A stretch of DNA of 64,000 nt from contig NW_026570254.1 in assembly GCF_019649055.1 (NCBI RefSeq), positions 992,001 to 1,056,000 of the forward strand, written 5' to 3'. A model generated the notes under the pieces. The model did no database searches. It worked only from the letters and a program-made list of their open reading frames with translations, and was not told the DNA's origin. This document shows positions 47,401-62,400 of the stretch, piece by piece (position 1 is the stretch's first letter; every line of letters begins with the position of its first letter). Both the position numbers and the translations under genes were made by a program. This DNA comes from Paramacrobiotus metropolitanus. Taxonomy: Eukaryota > Tardigrada > Eutardigrada > Parachela > Macrobiotidae.

Positions 47401-50400
47401 TAAGGCCCAACCACGTTTCAAAATTGAAATTGAGTAATAGATACTACAATCCTCGCGCGTACATTTGAGCTTGACCAGATGTTTTGTGCGTCTCACTATA
47501 AGTATTGTTCTTCCATATCGTATTGTACTCGTTATAACTTATGCTTATTCATGCATTTGATGCTGCTGCGGTAAAATGAAGAATTTATCTCAAGAAAGCA
47601 GCGCAGGCATAATAATGGTCTTATGAAAAGTAAGTTGGGTGACCAGTTAACAATAATCAGTTTATTAAGGGATTAAATCAAGAACTGCAGGTATGCTCCG
47701 ACAAAGGTGAATGTGGTATGTCTGGATAGTACCTAGGCGCATTGGATAACTCAAAAAGGATGTTTATTATTAACTAGAATATTATTCTGGATTACTGGAA
47801 CTGGTCGATAAAATGTCAATTCCCACATCATTATTTTAAGTATTTGCAACATTTTGAAAAAAAAAGTAATGTATTCCCACATCTACAGTAGTTGCTAGCT
47901 TCCGATCTCGTAATATTATTATGTGAGATTTTTGCAAAAATATGAAGTTAAGCGCTGGTGGACTTATATTTATTTTTTTGATGGATCTTCAGATATTTAC
48001 AGGAGAGTTAGTAGAATATCACAGAGATTGGTTTTCCCTTATCGACGCTTGCGATCGAACCTTTAAAATGCATGGCTCACGAGAGTGTCATTTGTAATAT
48101 CAATTTAATTTATTGATAAGCCGTCAGATTACGCACCGTGGTATTTTACTGTCAGTAAGCAGTAACAAGAAATGAATGATTCAAGGACGAACATCCAATA
48201 ACCGGAGATGTCATAGGACAACACAAGATTCATAATCTGCTACGTTTGCTATTAGTGTCCGACCTGCTCGAGTAAGATCGCAAGATACCTTGGGACAGAA
48301 TTAATGTGATTAATAATTTACAAGGAATGCAAACTAGAAGATAGCATCGCGATGCTGTCTTATTGATAAGGTATCCAGCTTCCATTCGGAACTTGTTTGC
48401 CGGGAAGCCTGCGTTGGTCACCCGTCCTGGAAAGGCATCTGTGTAATACCCTTTCTTTCTGATTTCATATTTCGACATTCATTTTGCATAATTCATATAC
48501 CCTTTACTCGTGTAAGCGACAATAATGCAACTTTGATCGATAAAGATCATGAGAGCATAGACTGATAACCTTTAAGAAAAGCGAGTCGCCATAAATTTAG
48601 GGACATTAATATGTCTTGACATTTTTGCTTTTCTACTGTGTTTTGGACCACCAGTATTGATTTGAGCCAAAGGGCAAAACATTGATACCAAATTATCGAC
48701 ATAAATATAAAATACAAAATGTGCTTGCGTTAGTGCGTGCATGCACCAACAGGAAACTAAAAGGATGTTATTTCTGCGCAAAATGCCATTATAAGGAGCA
48801 TAATATATTTTGTTAATAATTCTGTTCTTTCATTCGTATAATAATAATGGGAACGCTGTTAATTGTTATTGGCCATTTATTAGCTAAGTAATCACCAGAT
48901 TGATTCGCTCTAATTAGACTGAAATCACCTTCAAGATCTCGGTCCTCGCGGTGGAGGAAGCGGCGCCGGTGCTACATGGCTCTGATTTCAATATTCATGC
49001 AGTTTTCGGCGACATAAAAGATTACCGCGAGGCGATACCCCATCGACATGCTTGGCTGTGTTCAGCTTCCTGGGAAGGTCGCAGAGCACTCTCGGTTTCA
49101 TATTTCGCGCCATGGTTGTTGGCTTGTAGTAATTAATTAAAAACGTTTGGTCAGCGAGTGTCCATTTGTAACGCTACATTTGAGCGGTCTTTTTTGAGAC
49201 TGATGTGATTGTCAGTTGCTTCAGAAACGTGAGATGCCGCGGTTCATCCGTGGTAACGTGTTTGGTCCGACACATCTGCATATCGTTAGAACGTAGCCAA
49301 AATGTATCGTTGATTAGCCAACTTTGCAAGCCAACTTAGCCAACTTCGTTGATTAGCTTTCAAGTATTTTTATCTCAGATAGCCCATGGTCATTGCATAA
49401 GCGCAGAGCGTTGATATCATAGTTATGCTTGTTGTTGTTAGGCTGATATATTACGTATTCACAAGAAAACGTGTGAAACATGTGACACGTTAAACCAATA
49501 CCCAGTTCACAATAATTTGTTGAGATAATTTTGGAAACTGGTTGCCTAATGGACTGTTGCAGAAATACAGACACATTCAGGCGGCGCCAACATATTTTCA
49601 CGGAATATATTCAAGGCATCTGCTGTGTCGGTTGTTGACCACAGGATAGTTTGTGCATTTTTGAGATTTTGAGGATCGTTACCGTGATAAACTATTTTGT
49701 TTTGGTATGAAGTACCAACATTCTTCGTAGTTGGACGAATCTTCACACTGAAATTCCCTGGAATTTTCATAAAATCTCACGAGTAAATTTTAATGGAAAG
49801 TGATAACAGAATTAATGATAATTTAAATACATGGTGCCAAAGAGTCACTCTACATAAACAGGGACTAATGTGATAAGAATTTCGTTTACTGAATCTTTAA
49901 AAATGTCAGAAATTCACACTACGGTCTCTTAAGGTATTTCAACGTTTCCTTACTTTACAGTCAGTTGATTTCCTGCATTGTGTGCTGGTTTACAGTCAGA
50001 TTGTTCTAGCTGTATTTGCCGCATATATACCGCGGCAGCGATGGTTCTAATCAGTAGGTTACAAATGGGACAAATCATCATCCCGGTTAGCTCGATAGAC
50101 TCTAGCGGGACGTGTTTGGAAGAAACCCCTTGAAATTACAATTGATAGGCTTGTGGAATAACACACTTCTATCTGCTCCACTTCCTGCGCCGGCATTTGT
50201 GCGGACGTTTCATTTATTCATACGTTCTTAATAGAATCCAAGAAATTAAGGGCTTTCACCACATTAAGCAGGCGGATATCTTTTCATGCTTCGTGTTCCT
50301 AATAAAGTTCAAAGTGGATTCTGTGCATTCCCTTAGTTCCCCTAAGCGCAAAGCAAGAAATGTATCCCCATATGGTCAGGAAGTTTTCGGATGCAAAACA

Positions 50401-53400
50401 TTTTCTCATAATCGACGAACAAACTTTTCGTCTTATAACTCTGACGAATTTTAGTCGATTATAGCGACCATGCCCCCTGCGTGTAAGTTTGTAACCATGT
50501 AAATGGATGGTTGTTAATAAAATGGTAATACATAATAAAACATGAACGATGCTCAGCTTCGATTAATTTGGATGTTTTTGTTGTTATGTTTCAGTGGTAC
50601 TAGCTTATAATGAAATTTCGGCGGAAGATGTTACTGAATCTAGGGTCAACATGTGCACGAGTACCATTTGAACATTACTACAAAACAAATTTACAGCGCG
50701 TTTTCTTTTCAAACTCGTATTACACGCGAACAGTGGTACGGTAATTTACCCTGCACATACAGCATTAGAAAGGACGGGATTCCCAAGAGGCACAGCGCCA
50801 TGTTCGTGTATTATTCACTGACAATTAAAAACCGTAGTATGCTAAATTAAATAGATGCAGTGATATCAGGACTTCAGAATTTCATTTGCATACTGTATGG
50901 GAGACCAGATGGGATTGACAGGGATAAGCTGATTATCCAACAACCGGCTTCCTGGGCGAAAGCCAACCGTGCTGACAACGATGCCGGCACCGGCTCGTTG
51001 ATATCTTTTAATTAATTCACTAATTACCACTTGAATATTATAGATCGAAGCCAATGATTCGGGATGTTCAACCATTGGAAAAATTCATTACGGTTTTCAT
51101 GCTTCATGGACGGATGATTATTTTCGGATTAATCCTGATACAGGAGAGATCTGTGTCTTCCGCAGCTTGGACCATGTCCCTACGTCTGTGATACAGTTTG
51201 CTGTGCAAGCTTCAGGACAAGGTATTAGAGCATACTCAATTTTCAATCTGGGAAACTTGGCAGTATAAATTTATGCTAAAACAATCTCATACATTAGGAA
51301 AAAATGGCTTATAATTTTGAATATTTGTGATGCAGAATGGATTTCGGTTGAGTTTTAGCAGTGTGACACAGTACAAGTGTACCACGATGAACGAAGCTGC
51401 AAACGACCGTTATCGCATTAATAACGTGTTATGATGCCCTTTGTAGGCAGTGTCAGCACGACTGCATTCGTGCAAATCCACATGCCTCCTGTTAGCATGT
51501 TCAAAAGTAATTACTTCATCGCGGATAAATTTGTTGTGAGCATTCACAATTCCCTACCTATTGGAGCCCATGTGGTGCAGCTGAACCCCTTCGACAATGC
51601 CGCGTCCAAGGATAGCGCACAAGAGCTCACTTTTGTGTACTCATTGGCGTCTGGTAATGATTACGGACTCTTTCAAATCACTCCAGCATCAGGTAACAAC
51701 AGAATATCTTCTTTAATCTACCAAAAAACTCCTCTTGGAATCTAATTCAATTTAAAGTGGTCTATTTCCATTAGTAATGTGTATTTAATGAGCGATCCCC
51801 TTGTGCAGGCTTGATACAAACCGTCAAACTGCTACATGATCACATTGGCCAACATCGACTGCTGGTTAATGTCGATGAGACATCCGGTAAACTGCCCATT
51901 GCCCAGCTTGAAGTGCTCATCAAAGTGGATACCCAAGTGTCCTACTTTACGACGAAAGTGTACAAGTTTAGTGTACCGGAAGATGCGGCAGTTCATACCA
52001 GCATCGGGACAGTTGCAGCAGCGTCGCAGTATTCTGGAAAAATCAAATTTTTTATGGGGCCTCCTGGATCCAGCTTGTTCGAAGTGGACCCGGTTAGCGG
52101 GGTTATCCGCACAATTGCTTTTTTGGACCGAGAAATGCAAGCTTTTCATGTTATTAACATTGTTGCACGGTCTGCTGACCAGTCGAGCGAAGACAGCTGC
52201 CAGGTACTTTATTTACTATTAATTTTACGAAGTAACAAAAAATATGATGATAGGTTGCTCTGTGTAATAATGTATTTATTGAAATGGATTAAGGTGCTCG
52301 TAAGAGTATAGCAAGAGAACTTGTGCAAATCGGAAAAAGTAATAATCGGAATAGCAAGAAAGGGTCTGGCCCCGCATCAATGAAAATGTACGTGTGGTGA
52401 CTTTTCTGCTAAATTTGATCGTGCTCAATCATTAGGTGATTATTTCCGTTAACGATGTGGACGACAATGGTCCAGCGTTTCGCAACAGTGAAGTGACACT
52501 GCACGTGCCGGAGAGCGCTCCAACAGGTGACGTGATTTTCCAGGCCATCGCTTCCGACCGCGATGCGCACCACAGGCAGCCACTACACTACCGACTGGCG
52601 TCCGGCAGTAATCAGGACCACTTCCATCTGGATGTGAATACAGGAATATTGACCATCAACAAACCACTCGATTATGAGAACACTTCTGTCCATGAAATTA
52701 TTATCCATGCAACGGAAACACTTGTGCCAGCTCCTAAACGAGCTGCTCTCCGCGTGCGTATCCATGTTCTTGACCGCAATGACCACAGCCCAGTTTTTCA
52801 GCAAGCCTTGTATCGAATCGAAATCCCTGAGTCACAGGCGGTGGATGATGTTATTGTGCAAGTCAAGGCCACTGACGCCGATGCTGGTAGGAATTTGTCC
52901 AATCAAATGGCATTCATTCAATAAATATGTGATTGGTTAGCATATAAGGCCCCAGCAACTACTTCGTATTGATACCGTTTGGTGACCTGACCGAACAAGT
53001 TTGACGTAGCTGCTTTTCCGTTAGTTTTCTAATAGGACTCGAACTAATTAATTATAAGTTGTGTGCTTTTAAAATATTAAATTAATTTTATGCAGTCTTA
53101 ATTTAGAAAAATATTTTGAAATTCCATTTCCTTTTTTTTAGGCAAGAGTGGTAGAATTACGTACCAAATTGATGGATCCTCTAACGTTGAACACTTATTC
53201 GGTATTTACCCGGATACGGGGGAAGTGTTCCTGCGCCAGCAACTGGACCGTGAACTTCAAGACATCTACACTTTTTGGGTCCAAGCAATTGATCAGGGCA
53301 AACCCCCATTCAAAGCGATCACAACCGTAAAAGTTACCGTTACCGATGTAAACGACAACAACCCAATTTTTAGCCTCTCCATGTATAATTTTTCCGTGTT

Positions 53401-56400
53401 TGAGAACGCCAAACAAGATAGTTTCGTGGGGAAAGTTCAAGCGAATGATGCCGATTTCGGGAAAAACAGCCATATCGTGTACGGATGGAAGTGCAATGAT
53501 TCGGCGTTTCGCATAGATTCGAAAACCGGTGAAATTTTTGCGAAAAAGGCTCTGGATCGAGAAGAATTAGCGGTGCACTCGTGCACAGTCACGGCACTAG
53601 ACATGGGGCAACCGGCACGCGAGTCTTCGGCGACAGTAGCAATTGCGGTGGGCGATGTGAACGATCACTCACCGGTCTTTGTGGTCCCGATTGATGATGT
53701 TATTTGGGTATCTGAAGGTGAACCGGAAGGAACTGAAATTCTCAAAGTCATAGCGAAAGATGCCGATGATGGTAAGCCCTGTATATCGTACTCGTATATG
53801 TCAAAGTCAAACCCTTTTTTTGATAATTCGGTGCAGCATGCAGTTCTAAATGTTCAGCATGTTGACGAATTAGAAAAGATTCACCAAGTACCTTATAGAA
53901 ACATAATGAGAGTTGCAACCGCTCGATGTGACCAATATTCCTGTATGCTGACCATTTTAACTTTTACAGGCGAGAATGCTCGAATTGTTTTTTCCCTTGC
54001 TTCCGACGAGGACTCCCGGACATTCTCCATTCATCCCTCCTCCGGCACCATCCGCAACCAAATGGTTCTGGACCATGAGAAGCAGTCAGTTTTCCACCTG
54101 ACTGTCATCGCGACCGACCGCGGCATTCCCCCAAGATCGACAAGCAAGCCCCTCACTATCAATGTGGCAGACATCAATGACCACCGACCGACGTTCTCCA
54201 CCTCGGTCATGACCATCGAGATAACCGAGGGGACTCCAGCCGGCACGGAAATCGGTTCGGTGCAGGCCAGCGATGCCGATTCCGGTGAGAACGGTCGGAT
54301 TTTGTACTCCATCATCCGCGGGAACGTCTTTGGAGCATTCGAGATTGGGCGTACATCGGGTAAACTGTTCACCGCCCGGGAAGTGGACTACGAACTGACG
54401 GCGTCGTATATGCTGCGTATTCGTGCCGTAGACAGCAGCACACAGAAACCACGAAGTAGCTTGCTAGTGGTCAACATTATTGTCATTGACGTCAATGACT
54501 GTGCGCCAAAGTTTACCACAGAATCATGCTTGTTTTCCATCCCGGAAAATATCCCCATTGGAACGAATGTGTGGAATTTCACCGCAACGGACGGTGATGC
54601 GGGGTCATTTGGACAGGTGTTCTATGAAATTCCGTACCAGTTTCCCCAAGCGGTGTTCGATATTCATCCGGTGACGGGCATGCTAACGGTTGACGAAAAA
54701 GTGGATTTTGAACGAAATAAAGAATTCAACTTTATTGTTACGGCATCCGACAGGGATCCGGTTAAGAACCGAAGGAAAAATACCAACTTGAAATGCCGGG
54801 TGCTGGTGGAGGACGAAAATGATTACGCACCCAAGTTTGTTTCCCGGAATTACGTTAGAATATCAGAGCGAGTGGACGAAGGCTATCCGGTGACGCAAAT
54901 GGTGGCGTTGGATGAAGATTCGTACCGGAATGGGAATGTCACGTATGAGATTACTCGAGGCAATGAGGATCACGTTTTTGCTTTGGATCCGGAGAGCGGT
55001 ACGTTATTTCCACAATTTTTTGGGTGCACTTTTTTCAGGGAAATATTTCACAGTCAGTCATAATTTATTAGATAATGAATGCATAGATTTATTACTTTAC
55101 CAGTTTTTTGTGGCACTCGTGTCTGTTTGAAGAGCAGCGCTATCGTCTTGTGAATGCTCCGCAACTACTGTGTTAGTTATAATAGCCAAATTGGGTTGAG
55201 TCGGTTGAGAATGAACTAGCAGCAATTCTGTTTTCCTTTTCAGGATTGATAACCGTCAATCGAACTTATCCAAATCTGAAAGCCCGCTCATATTCTCTAA
55301 CGATAATTGCCACCGATAATGGCACTCCTCGACTGGCCACAATGCACACCCTGACAATTGAAATCGATTCACTTGGTGGAAAATTCAATATTTTCAATCA
55401 GTCACTGTATGAAATCTTTATCAGAGAAGACACGGATGTCGGCACCAAGATTCTGCAGTTTCCGGGCAGCGACAAGTGGAGCAGTATGTCATCTACGCAG
55501 TTGTGATCGTTCATGCATTAACGTTTCGAATCTTCATTTAGATGGAATTCGGTTTAATGTTCCCGAAGAATTCCTGTATGAAAAGTTTAATGTGGACCCA
55601 AAAACTGGCGACTTAACTGTAGTTAAGCCTCTCGATCGGGAAACTAAAGACGTTTACAGCATGAACAGTAAGCATACTAGGACGTAAATGCGCGACATGA
55701 ATTTTAGAATTTTGTGGGATACTGCTATGTATGAATTTCATCGGTAAATTGAACCCCTAATAAGTGAAAAAATTCATTTCGAACATGCCGAGGACATTTT
55801 TTAAAACCGAATTTAAATGTGTTTTGCTGTATGTACTTGTCGTCGTCACCGGTGCGTTGCACTTGTCGAATTTACATGTTCTCTTTCCTTCACAGTTTAC
55901 GCGTCCAACAAAAGCAATCCCCATCAATACGATTTCGCCACCATCGTAATAGAGCTTCTGGACGTCAACGACAACGCTCCCAGCTTCCAAGACACGTGCC
56001 ATGGCCTCTCCGTACCCGAGAACAAAGAATTCGGCCCCATTCATAAATTCATCGCGAAGGATGCGGATCTGGAGGAAGGTGGGAAGATCACATACCGTAT
56101 CGAGAGCAACGAAGCCAATCCGAAATTCTACATCCATCCACGAGATGGTGAACTTTCCGCAAAGTCCCTGGATCGAGAGGAAAACGCAGAATACACTTTG
56201 GTGGTCGTTGCCGAAGATCATGGCCGACCAAGTAAGCAGACTGTCTGTAAGATCCAGATTGCCGTACTGGACCGCAATGATAACGCCCCGGTATTCACCA
56301 CTTCATCGTACCTGGTGCATTTGTCGGAAAACGTCCCGATTGGTTACACGGTTGCGAAAATTAAAGCCACCGACAAGGATGCCGGTGAGAATGCTCGCGT

Positions 56401-59400
56401 AACGTATTCCTTGCGGAACGACACTCTGGGATTGCTGGCGATTAACGAACTGACCGGCATCGTTACCACCGCGAAAATTTTTGATTACGAAGAGCTGACC
56501 AACTACACCGTGGAAATCCGGGCAACGGACAACGGGCCACTGCAGCAACTGACCAGCAGCTCCGTGCTGCAGATTATTGTGGATGATGTCAATGATAATG
56601 AGCCGCAGTTCAACACGTATCTGTTCGCGATGAAGGTGCCGGAGAATGTGGACGTTGGGCAACAGGTGGCACAAGTGTCAGCACAAGACAAGGACAGCGG
56701 GAAGAATTCAGCGCTCATGTATAGTTTTGCGGTGCCGCAGCGAAAGTTCGATATCCATCCCAACACGGGAGCGGTTACGGCCAAGCAGGGTCTGCGCGAG
56801 GGAAATGCGTATAGGATGGCCGTTGTGGCTAAGGATCAGGGAAAAGATATTCAGCATTCTTCTATCGGTAAGCCGGTGCTAACAAACGTGTCGTATAGGA
56901 AATATAGCATGTGCGCGTATACGATTCTGTATACAATTAATACGTACGAAGATCGCATTATTACATTATCAGCTTTGCCGTAAAGCTGGAGCACTAATGA
57001 CACACATAAGGTACACATATTCGTACACTCGTAGTAATTTTGGTGCTAAATTCTTCTTTGGAATTAATTTGTTGACCTTATTATTTGCCGTTGACATCCT
57101 TTTGCATGCTCGGAGAAACTTTTTACAGCAACCCGAATTTTTCCCGAAACAGTCTGCAGCTGTGACATTTTTTTGTTTTCGGTATGCTACTGAAAAAGGC
57201 AATAATATTATTGCCGATACTAGGGATCGGATGTACAAATATATAGCACACAGGCGTTAATGGTTACAAAGGAATGTCTCTAACAAATTATGACCGCTAT
57301 CAATTTCTGGCTGAAACAATGGATAACGATGAGTCCACACCAGTTTGCCGGTTTATAGCTGGTTGGCGATATCCTTTTTGCTTCTTGTGGTTGTGCCGAG
57401 AAAGTGAGATTTCTGTCAGAAACTAAGTCACGATAATACGATTAGCAAAGCCGTCGCGCTCAGAATTGATTAGATCCCAGAGTTGGATTAGCATTTTTCC
57501 TCGGCCCTTTTCCCTTCTGCGCGCAGGCAATATTTGCGATCTGCATAAACAAGATAATAAAAGGCCTCTTTTGGCCAGGCAGGCTCCGTCCCCTTTATTA
57601 CCTTTGCCCGTTGGTCCTGTCTTAACTGGTACTGTTTGATATTTTGATTATCGCATCCCTGAGAGTCTTTACGCGCTTTTATTGCTCTGCGCTCGATGGT
57701 CAGCATTTGCTTTGTCAGCTAGGCGACAGCGAAAAGACCGCTGGTCATTTCATCCCGCCCACTCTGTGCATGAGGTTGTAGGTACATGTTCAGCGTGCTG
57801 GTTGATTTCAGAATTTATTGCCAAGTATTCCTCCTGGAAGCACTTTATTCCATCGTTGAATGATTCGTTTACTTATAACATAGGTTTGCAATTGCATTTA
57901 TCTTTATGTATATTCAGTGCTGATATTGCGCGGATCTAGAAATGTTTAACGCCTTCATTTGTAGAAGTATTTATTGTAATTCTTCCACATGTGCACGGGA
58001 TAATACGCGTTAATATTTGCTTGCTTTTGGCGTATATATATTGCGTGCTAAAATCGCAATGTTGTTCCGATGCGGGATTTTAATATTTTGCGGTATGTCC
58101 TCTTCTGCTTCTACTGAAACTATTTTGTAACCGCACCGGACACTGATATATGAGACAGTAAACCGAGAATAAATACATTTTTCATATTATATACGTATCA
58201 GTTTTAATTTTAACCTAGCGCTACGATAAGATTTTTGACCAGCGGCATCAGCATATTAGTTGAGTATATTGTGTATCAGTTTTATATCAGTTCAGTGTTT
58301 GATTTTTTTAACAGATGTGCGCAGTAAGTACTCCGTTTGTATGGAGCTTTAAGCTGCTATGATTCTGTATGGCTAGTTTTTATTCTACTAATAATTTTTA
58401 ATCTCTGGATTAAAATTCTAATAGTGAATCAATTGACAGGAATGCTGGACATTATGGTCGGCGATGCTGCTGTTCCACCTGTTCAACTGAAATTTTCTAG
58501 TCCCGCTTATTTCGCATCTGTTCTGGAGAATAGTCGAATCGGAACTAACATCGTCACGATAAAAGCTACACGAACGGATGGAAAGGACGACAAGCTGCTG
58601 TATGCCATTGCCGATGGAAACACCGCCGGCGTGTTTGATATCAATAAACGAACAGGTATGTACATTAAAGTCATTTGCAAAATCATCGTCTTCGACAGTC
58701 GTCCACACATTGTGATTAATAATTTTCTGTACTGCTAGTCGATTTTGTAAAATTTTAAATTAATGCATGAATACTTGTAATATATGTAAGTATTAATATA
58801 AACCTAAATAAATATTACTAAATAATGCAAAAAATATCACTTCTAAGTTGTTTTTCCCGCTTTCTATATTCGGTTTCAAACTATGTACAAATTTTATACC
58901 GTACTGTAATTATTCTTTTCGCGGATCGTAGGATTGGTAACCGTGCGCGATAATTCTGATCTCGATTTTGAGCGTCACAAAACTTTCAACTTGACGGTGT
59001 CTGCTGAAACGGAATCGGGAGAAAAGTTGCAGTCGTTTACAAAATTAACCATTAGTCTCACCGATGAAAACGACCAAGCTCCAGCGTGCAGTCAGAGCAA
59101 ATACAGCTCATCGGTGTATGAGGGAAACAATAAAGGAACATACGTAACGCAGGTATGTTGTTGGTCTTTCTTACAATAATAATATGCCGGCACTTAACGT
59201 GACAATGATGAGTCTGTTTCGCCGTAGCTGTACGCGTCAGATGGGGATTCGGGTGCCAATAGTCGGCTGACGTTTGAGATTATTGACGGTAACCACGACG
59301 GGGCATTCGTTATTGACCCGCCATACAGCGGAATTGTTAAGACAAACATGGTGCTTGACCGCGAAATACACGACGCCTACCGGCTGGTTATCGCGGTGAA

Positions 59401-62400
59401 GGATGGCGGGAAGCCACAAAAGACCGGATTGTGTACACTGAAAATTAACATTGGCGACATGAATGACAATGATCCAGTGTTTCCCAATTATGATCGTATT
59501 TTTGTATCGGAAGGTGAGCTTGACGAATATTCTTAACTTTGAATATCCCAGTTCATAAAATTACTACAAACATATACAAAAATGAAATATAAACAAAATA
59601 TTTATGAAAATATCTTTAAATTGATGAGATATGATCAATTTAATTTGCTGCTGATTAATTTTATTTGCTGATCATGGTTGATTTTTCCAGGGGCAAGCGT
59701 GGGAAGCGTGATATTTACGGCATCTGCGAACGACGTGGATGTCAACTCTGAACTATCGTACTCCTTGGTAGACAACGGGAATGGTACATTCTCCATTGAC
59801 GGCCGGAGTGGAAAGATTACTTTAGCTGCTCCATTGGACCGCGAACGGAAAAGCTCTTATATGCTGGTGCTGGAAGCCTACGATCAAGTGCACCGAGCCA
59901 CGACTAATCTGACGGTTATTGTTCGCGATGAAAACGACAATGCCCCGAGCTTTTCTAAGACCGACTACAGAGTCACCGTTCCGGAAATGACACCGGCTGG
60001 AACGAAAATCCTGTCCGCCCTAGCTAAAGACGCTGACCAAGGCACCAATGCCAAAGTGCGCTATTCCATCAAAATTGCCCCTGTTGACGGGTTTCGAATT
60101 GATGAGCATTCAGGTGAACAATCAGAACTAAAGTAAACTTTCACGTCGGCAAAAGCAGTTTGACACAGTTCAAAGTCACCGGATGTGGATGACGTCTTCT
60201 GAAGTTTTCGCATTTATAAGAATACCTACTTGTACCATTATACAAATAAAATAATAAAATATAGTAAAAATCAATCTCAGTTAAGATAAGCTAAAAGATG
60301 TTCTGGAACCCAGTATAACTGCCAGTGTGTTGATGTATAAATGAATTTTGAATTACACAAACCTTCATTTTCATTGATTGTGTGGGTGATTTTCAGGGGG
60401 ACTGTACACTACGAAAACGGTTGTCTTCGATCCCAGTCAGCCGCTTATCCAACTAGTGGTGGTGGCCGAAGACCAGGGTAACCCCAAATTATCTTCGATT
60501 GCCGCCGTCCAGATCCAAGTGTCCAGTGTCAATCGCAATGCACCACTATTTTCCCGCACTGTCTATTCGGTCCATGTATCGGAAGATGCTCCCATTGGCC
60601 AAGAACTACTGCAAGTGTCCGCTCACGATCCGGATGCTGCCAAGAATATTCCTCTGTAACGTACTCTATGAGCGGAGACGCTGACAGTGTTTTTCAACTG
60701 GACAGTCAGACCGGGAAGCTGATCCTAATAAAGCGTTTGGATCGGGAAAACACTGCCAGTTATGCACTGAAAGTTGTGGCTTCGGACTTGGAAAAGCCGG
60801 TGCGAAACACCACAGCGGAAGTCCTGATCGCCGTTGATGATGTCAACGATTGTGCTCCTCAATTCAACGCTACGGAATACAAAGCGTTGATTAGTGAAGA
60901 TGTCAAAAAAGGGACGTTTGTGCTGCAAGTGAGAGCGGCTGATTTCGATCGAGGTATGATCACTACGATGCAAATAATTCCTGAATGTTTAATAAAAAAT
61001 TGTATTAAAGTAAAAACATGAACTCCACAACGTGGAAATTTCGAAACGCAAATTTCCTTGAAATTTCAAAATCATAGCTTACGTGATGTAAAAAATATTT
61101 GTGATTAATTGGCTCAGTATTTTGGTCTTTTGTTTACAGCTTAAATAGGAAAATTGATCTGCTAAAATATTTATTTGAAAAATGCGGCAGTGGTGAAAAA
61201 TGGCTCAAAATTTCAGGCGAAAATGGATCGGTGACGTACTCCATTCTTTCTGGGAATGAAGAAAAGCTTTTCAGTATTAATCCCAACAGCGGCATCATCG
61301 AAGTCAGTGGTGACTTGGACTACGACAACACATCCGAGTACAAACTCTTTATCCAAGCCCGCGACAACAATGCGCTGACTCCGCAGTCATCCGTGGCTCT
61401 GGCGACTATCTATCTGGAGGATGCCAATGACCACGTACCCGTTTTCCCCGTCAGCCGCTACAAGGAATCGGTACCGGAAAATTCTCCAGTGGGCACGGAG
61501 ATCTTCACAGCCCGTGCTCATGATCGTGACCGGGGCATGCATGGCAAATTGCGCTATTCTATTACCAGCGGCGACGGAGCCAGTGCATTCCAAATTGACA
61601 GCGCCAGTGGAAAGGTAACGTCCAGCGGCGAACTGGATTACGAGCGCAAACAGGTGTACAACTTTGTGGTAACTGCCACGGACATTGCCGGCTCCCGGGC
61701 GGACGTCCAGGTAACAGTGAACATTGAGAGCCGCGATGAATTTGATCCGAAATTCAGTCAGCCGCAGTACCGCTTCTATATTCCCCCGATATCGAAGAAA
61801 GGCGATTTCGTCGGTCAGGTGTCGGCGACCGACCAGGACGCCGGTTCGGATGGCCGCGTGGTGTACCATTTCAATCGGCCATCGGAGCTGTTTATAATCA
61901 ACGCCACAACAGGTATAATTTCTCTGGCGGAGGATATCCACATTGATAACACTTCTGTGGAATCGGGTACGGTGGCCCCGAAACGACGAAGTGCTCGCTC
62001 CGTGCAGCCGGAAGACTCAGCCATGGTGTTTGCCAGTTCGGGGAAAAATAACTCCCGCACCGACGCTGCCATTGTTACGGTGGTTTTCGGTGTGCCGCAG
62101 TTTGAGCCCGCCGTGGCTGGCTACACACCGGTTGTCATGGGAAGCATCGGTGGTGTGGCTGTTGTTCTGGTGATTCTCTTTGTGCTGGGAATGTACTGCT
62201 TTCGGCAGAAACGTCAAAAGCCATGTCCCGAGCGCTATGGAAGAGCGTTTGATATGTTGAGCTACACAACGTACAATGGACAGCGAGATCAAAACGCAGG
62301 ACGGATGCTTGAAGGTAAATAAAATTCAAAGTATTTTAACCAGTTGATTGATCCTCTCTTTCTTGGTTAATCATTCAAATACTGTTGCATATACATAATC

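Larger units (their letters stand above)
43226..51043 (+). other. 7.8-kb first intron of Dachsous
   Basis: Donor AAG|gtaagc and acceptor ttgaatattatag|ATC, phase 0, inside cadherin repeat 6 (CFLK then IEANDSGCSTIGKIHYG). AT-rich, with the 58-bp palindrome at 43617-43674 and a small hairpin at 44569-44600. A 185-codon + frame at 45195-45752 starts with GTG and shows no protein-like pattern. No nested gene is supported. Confidence 0.7.
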
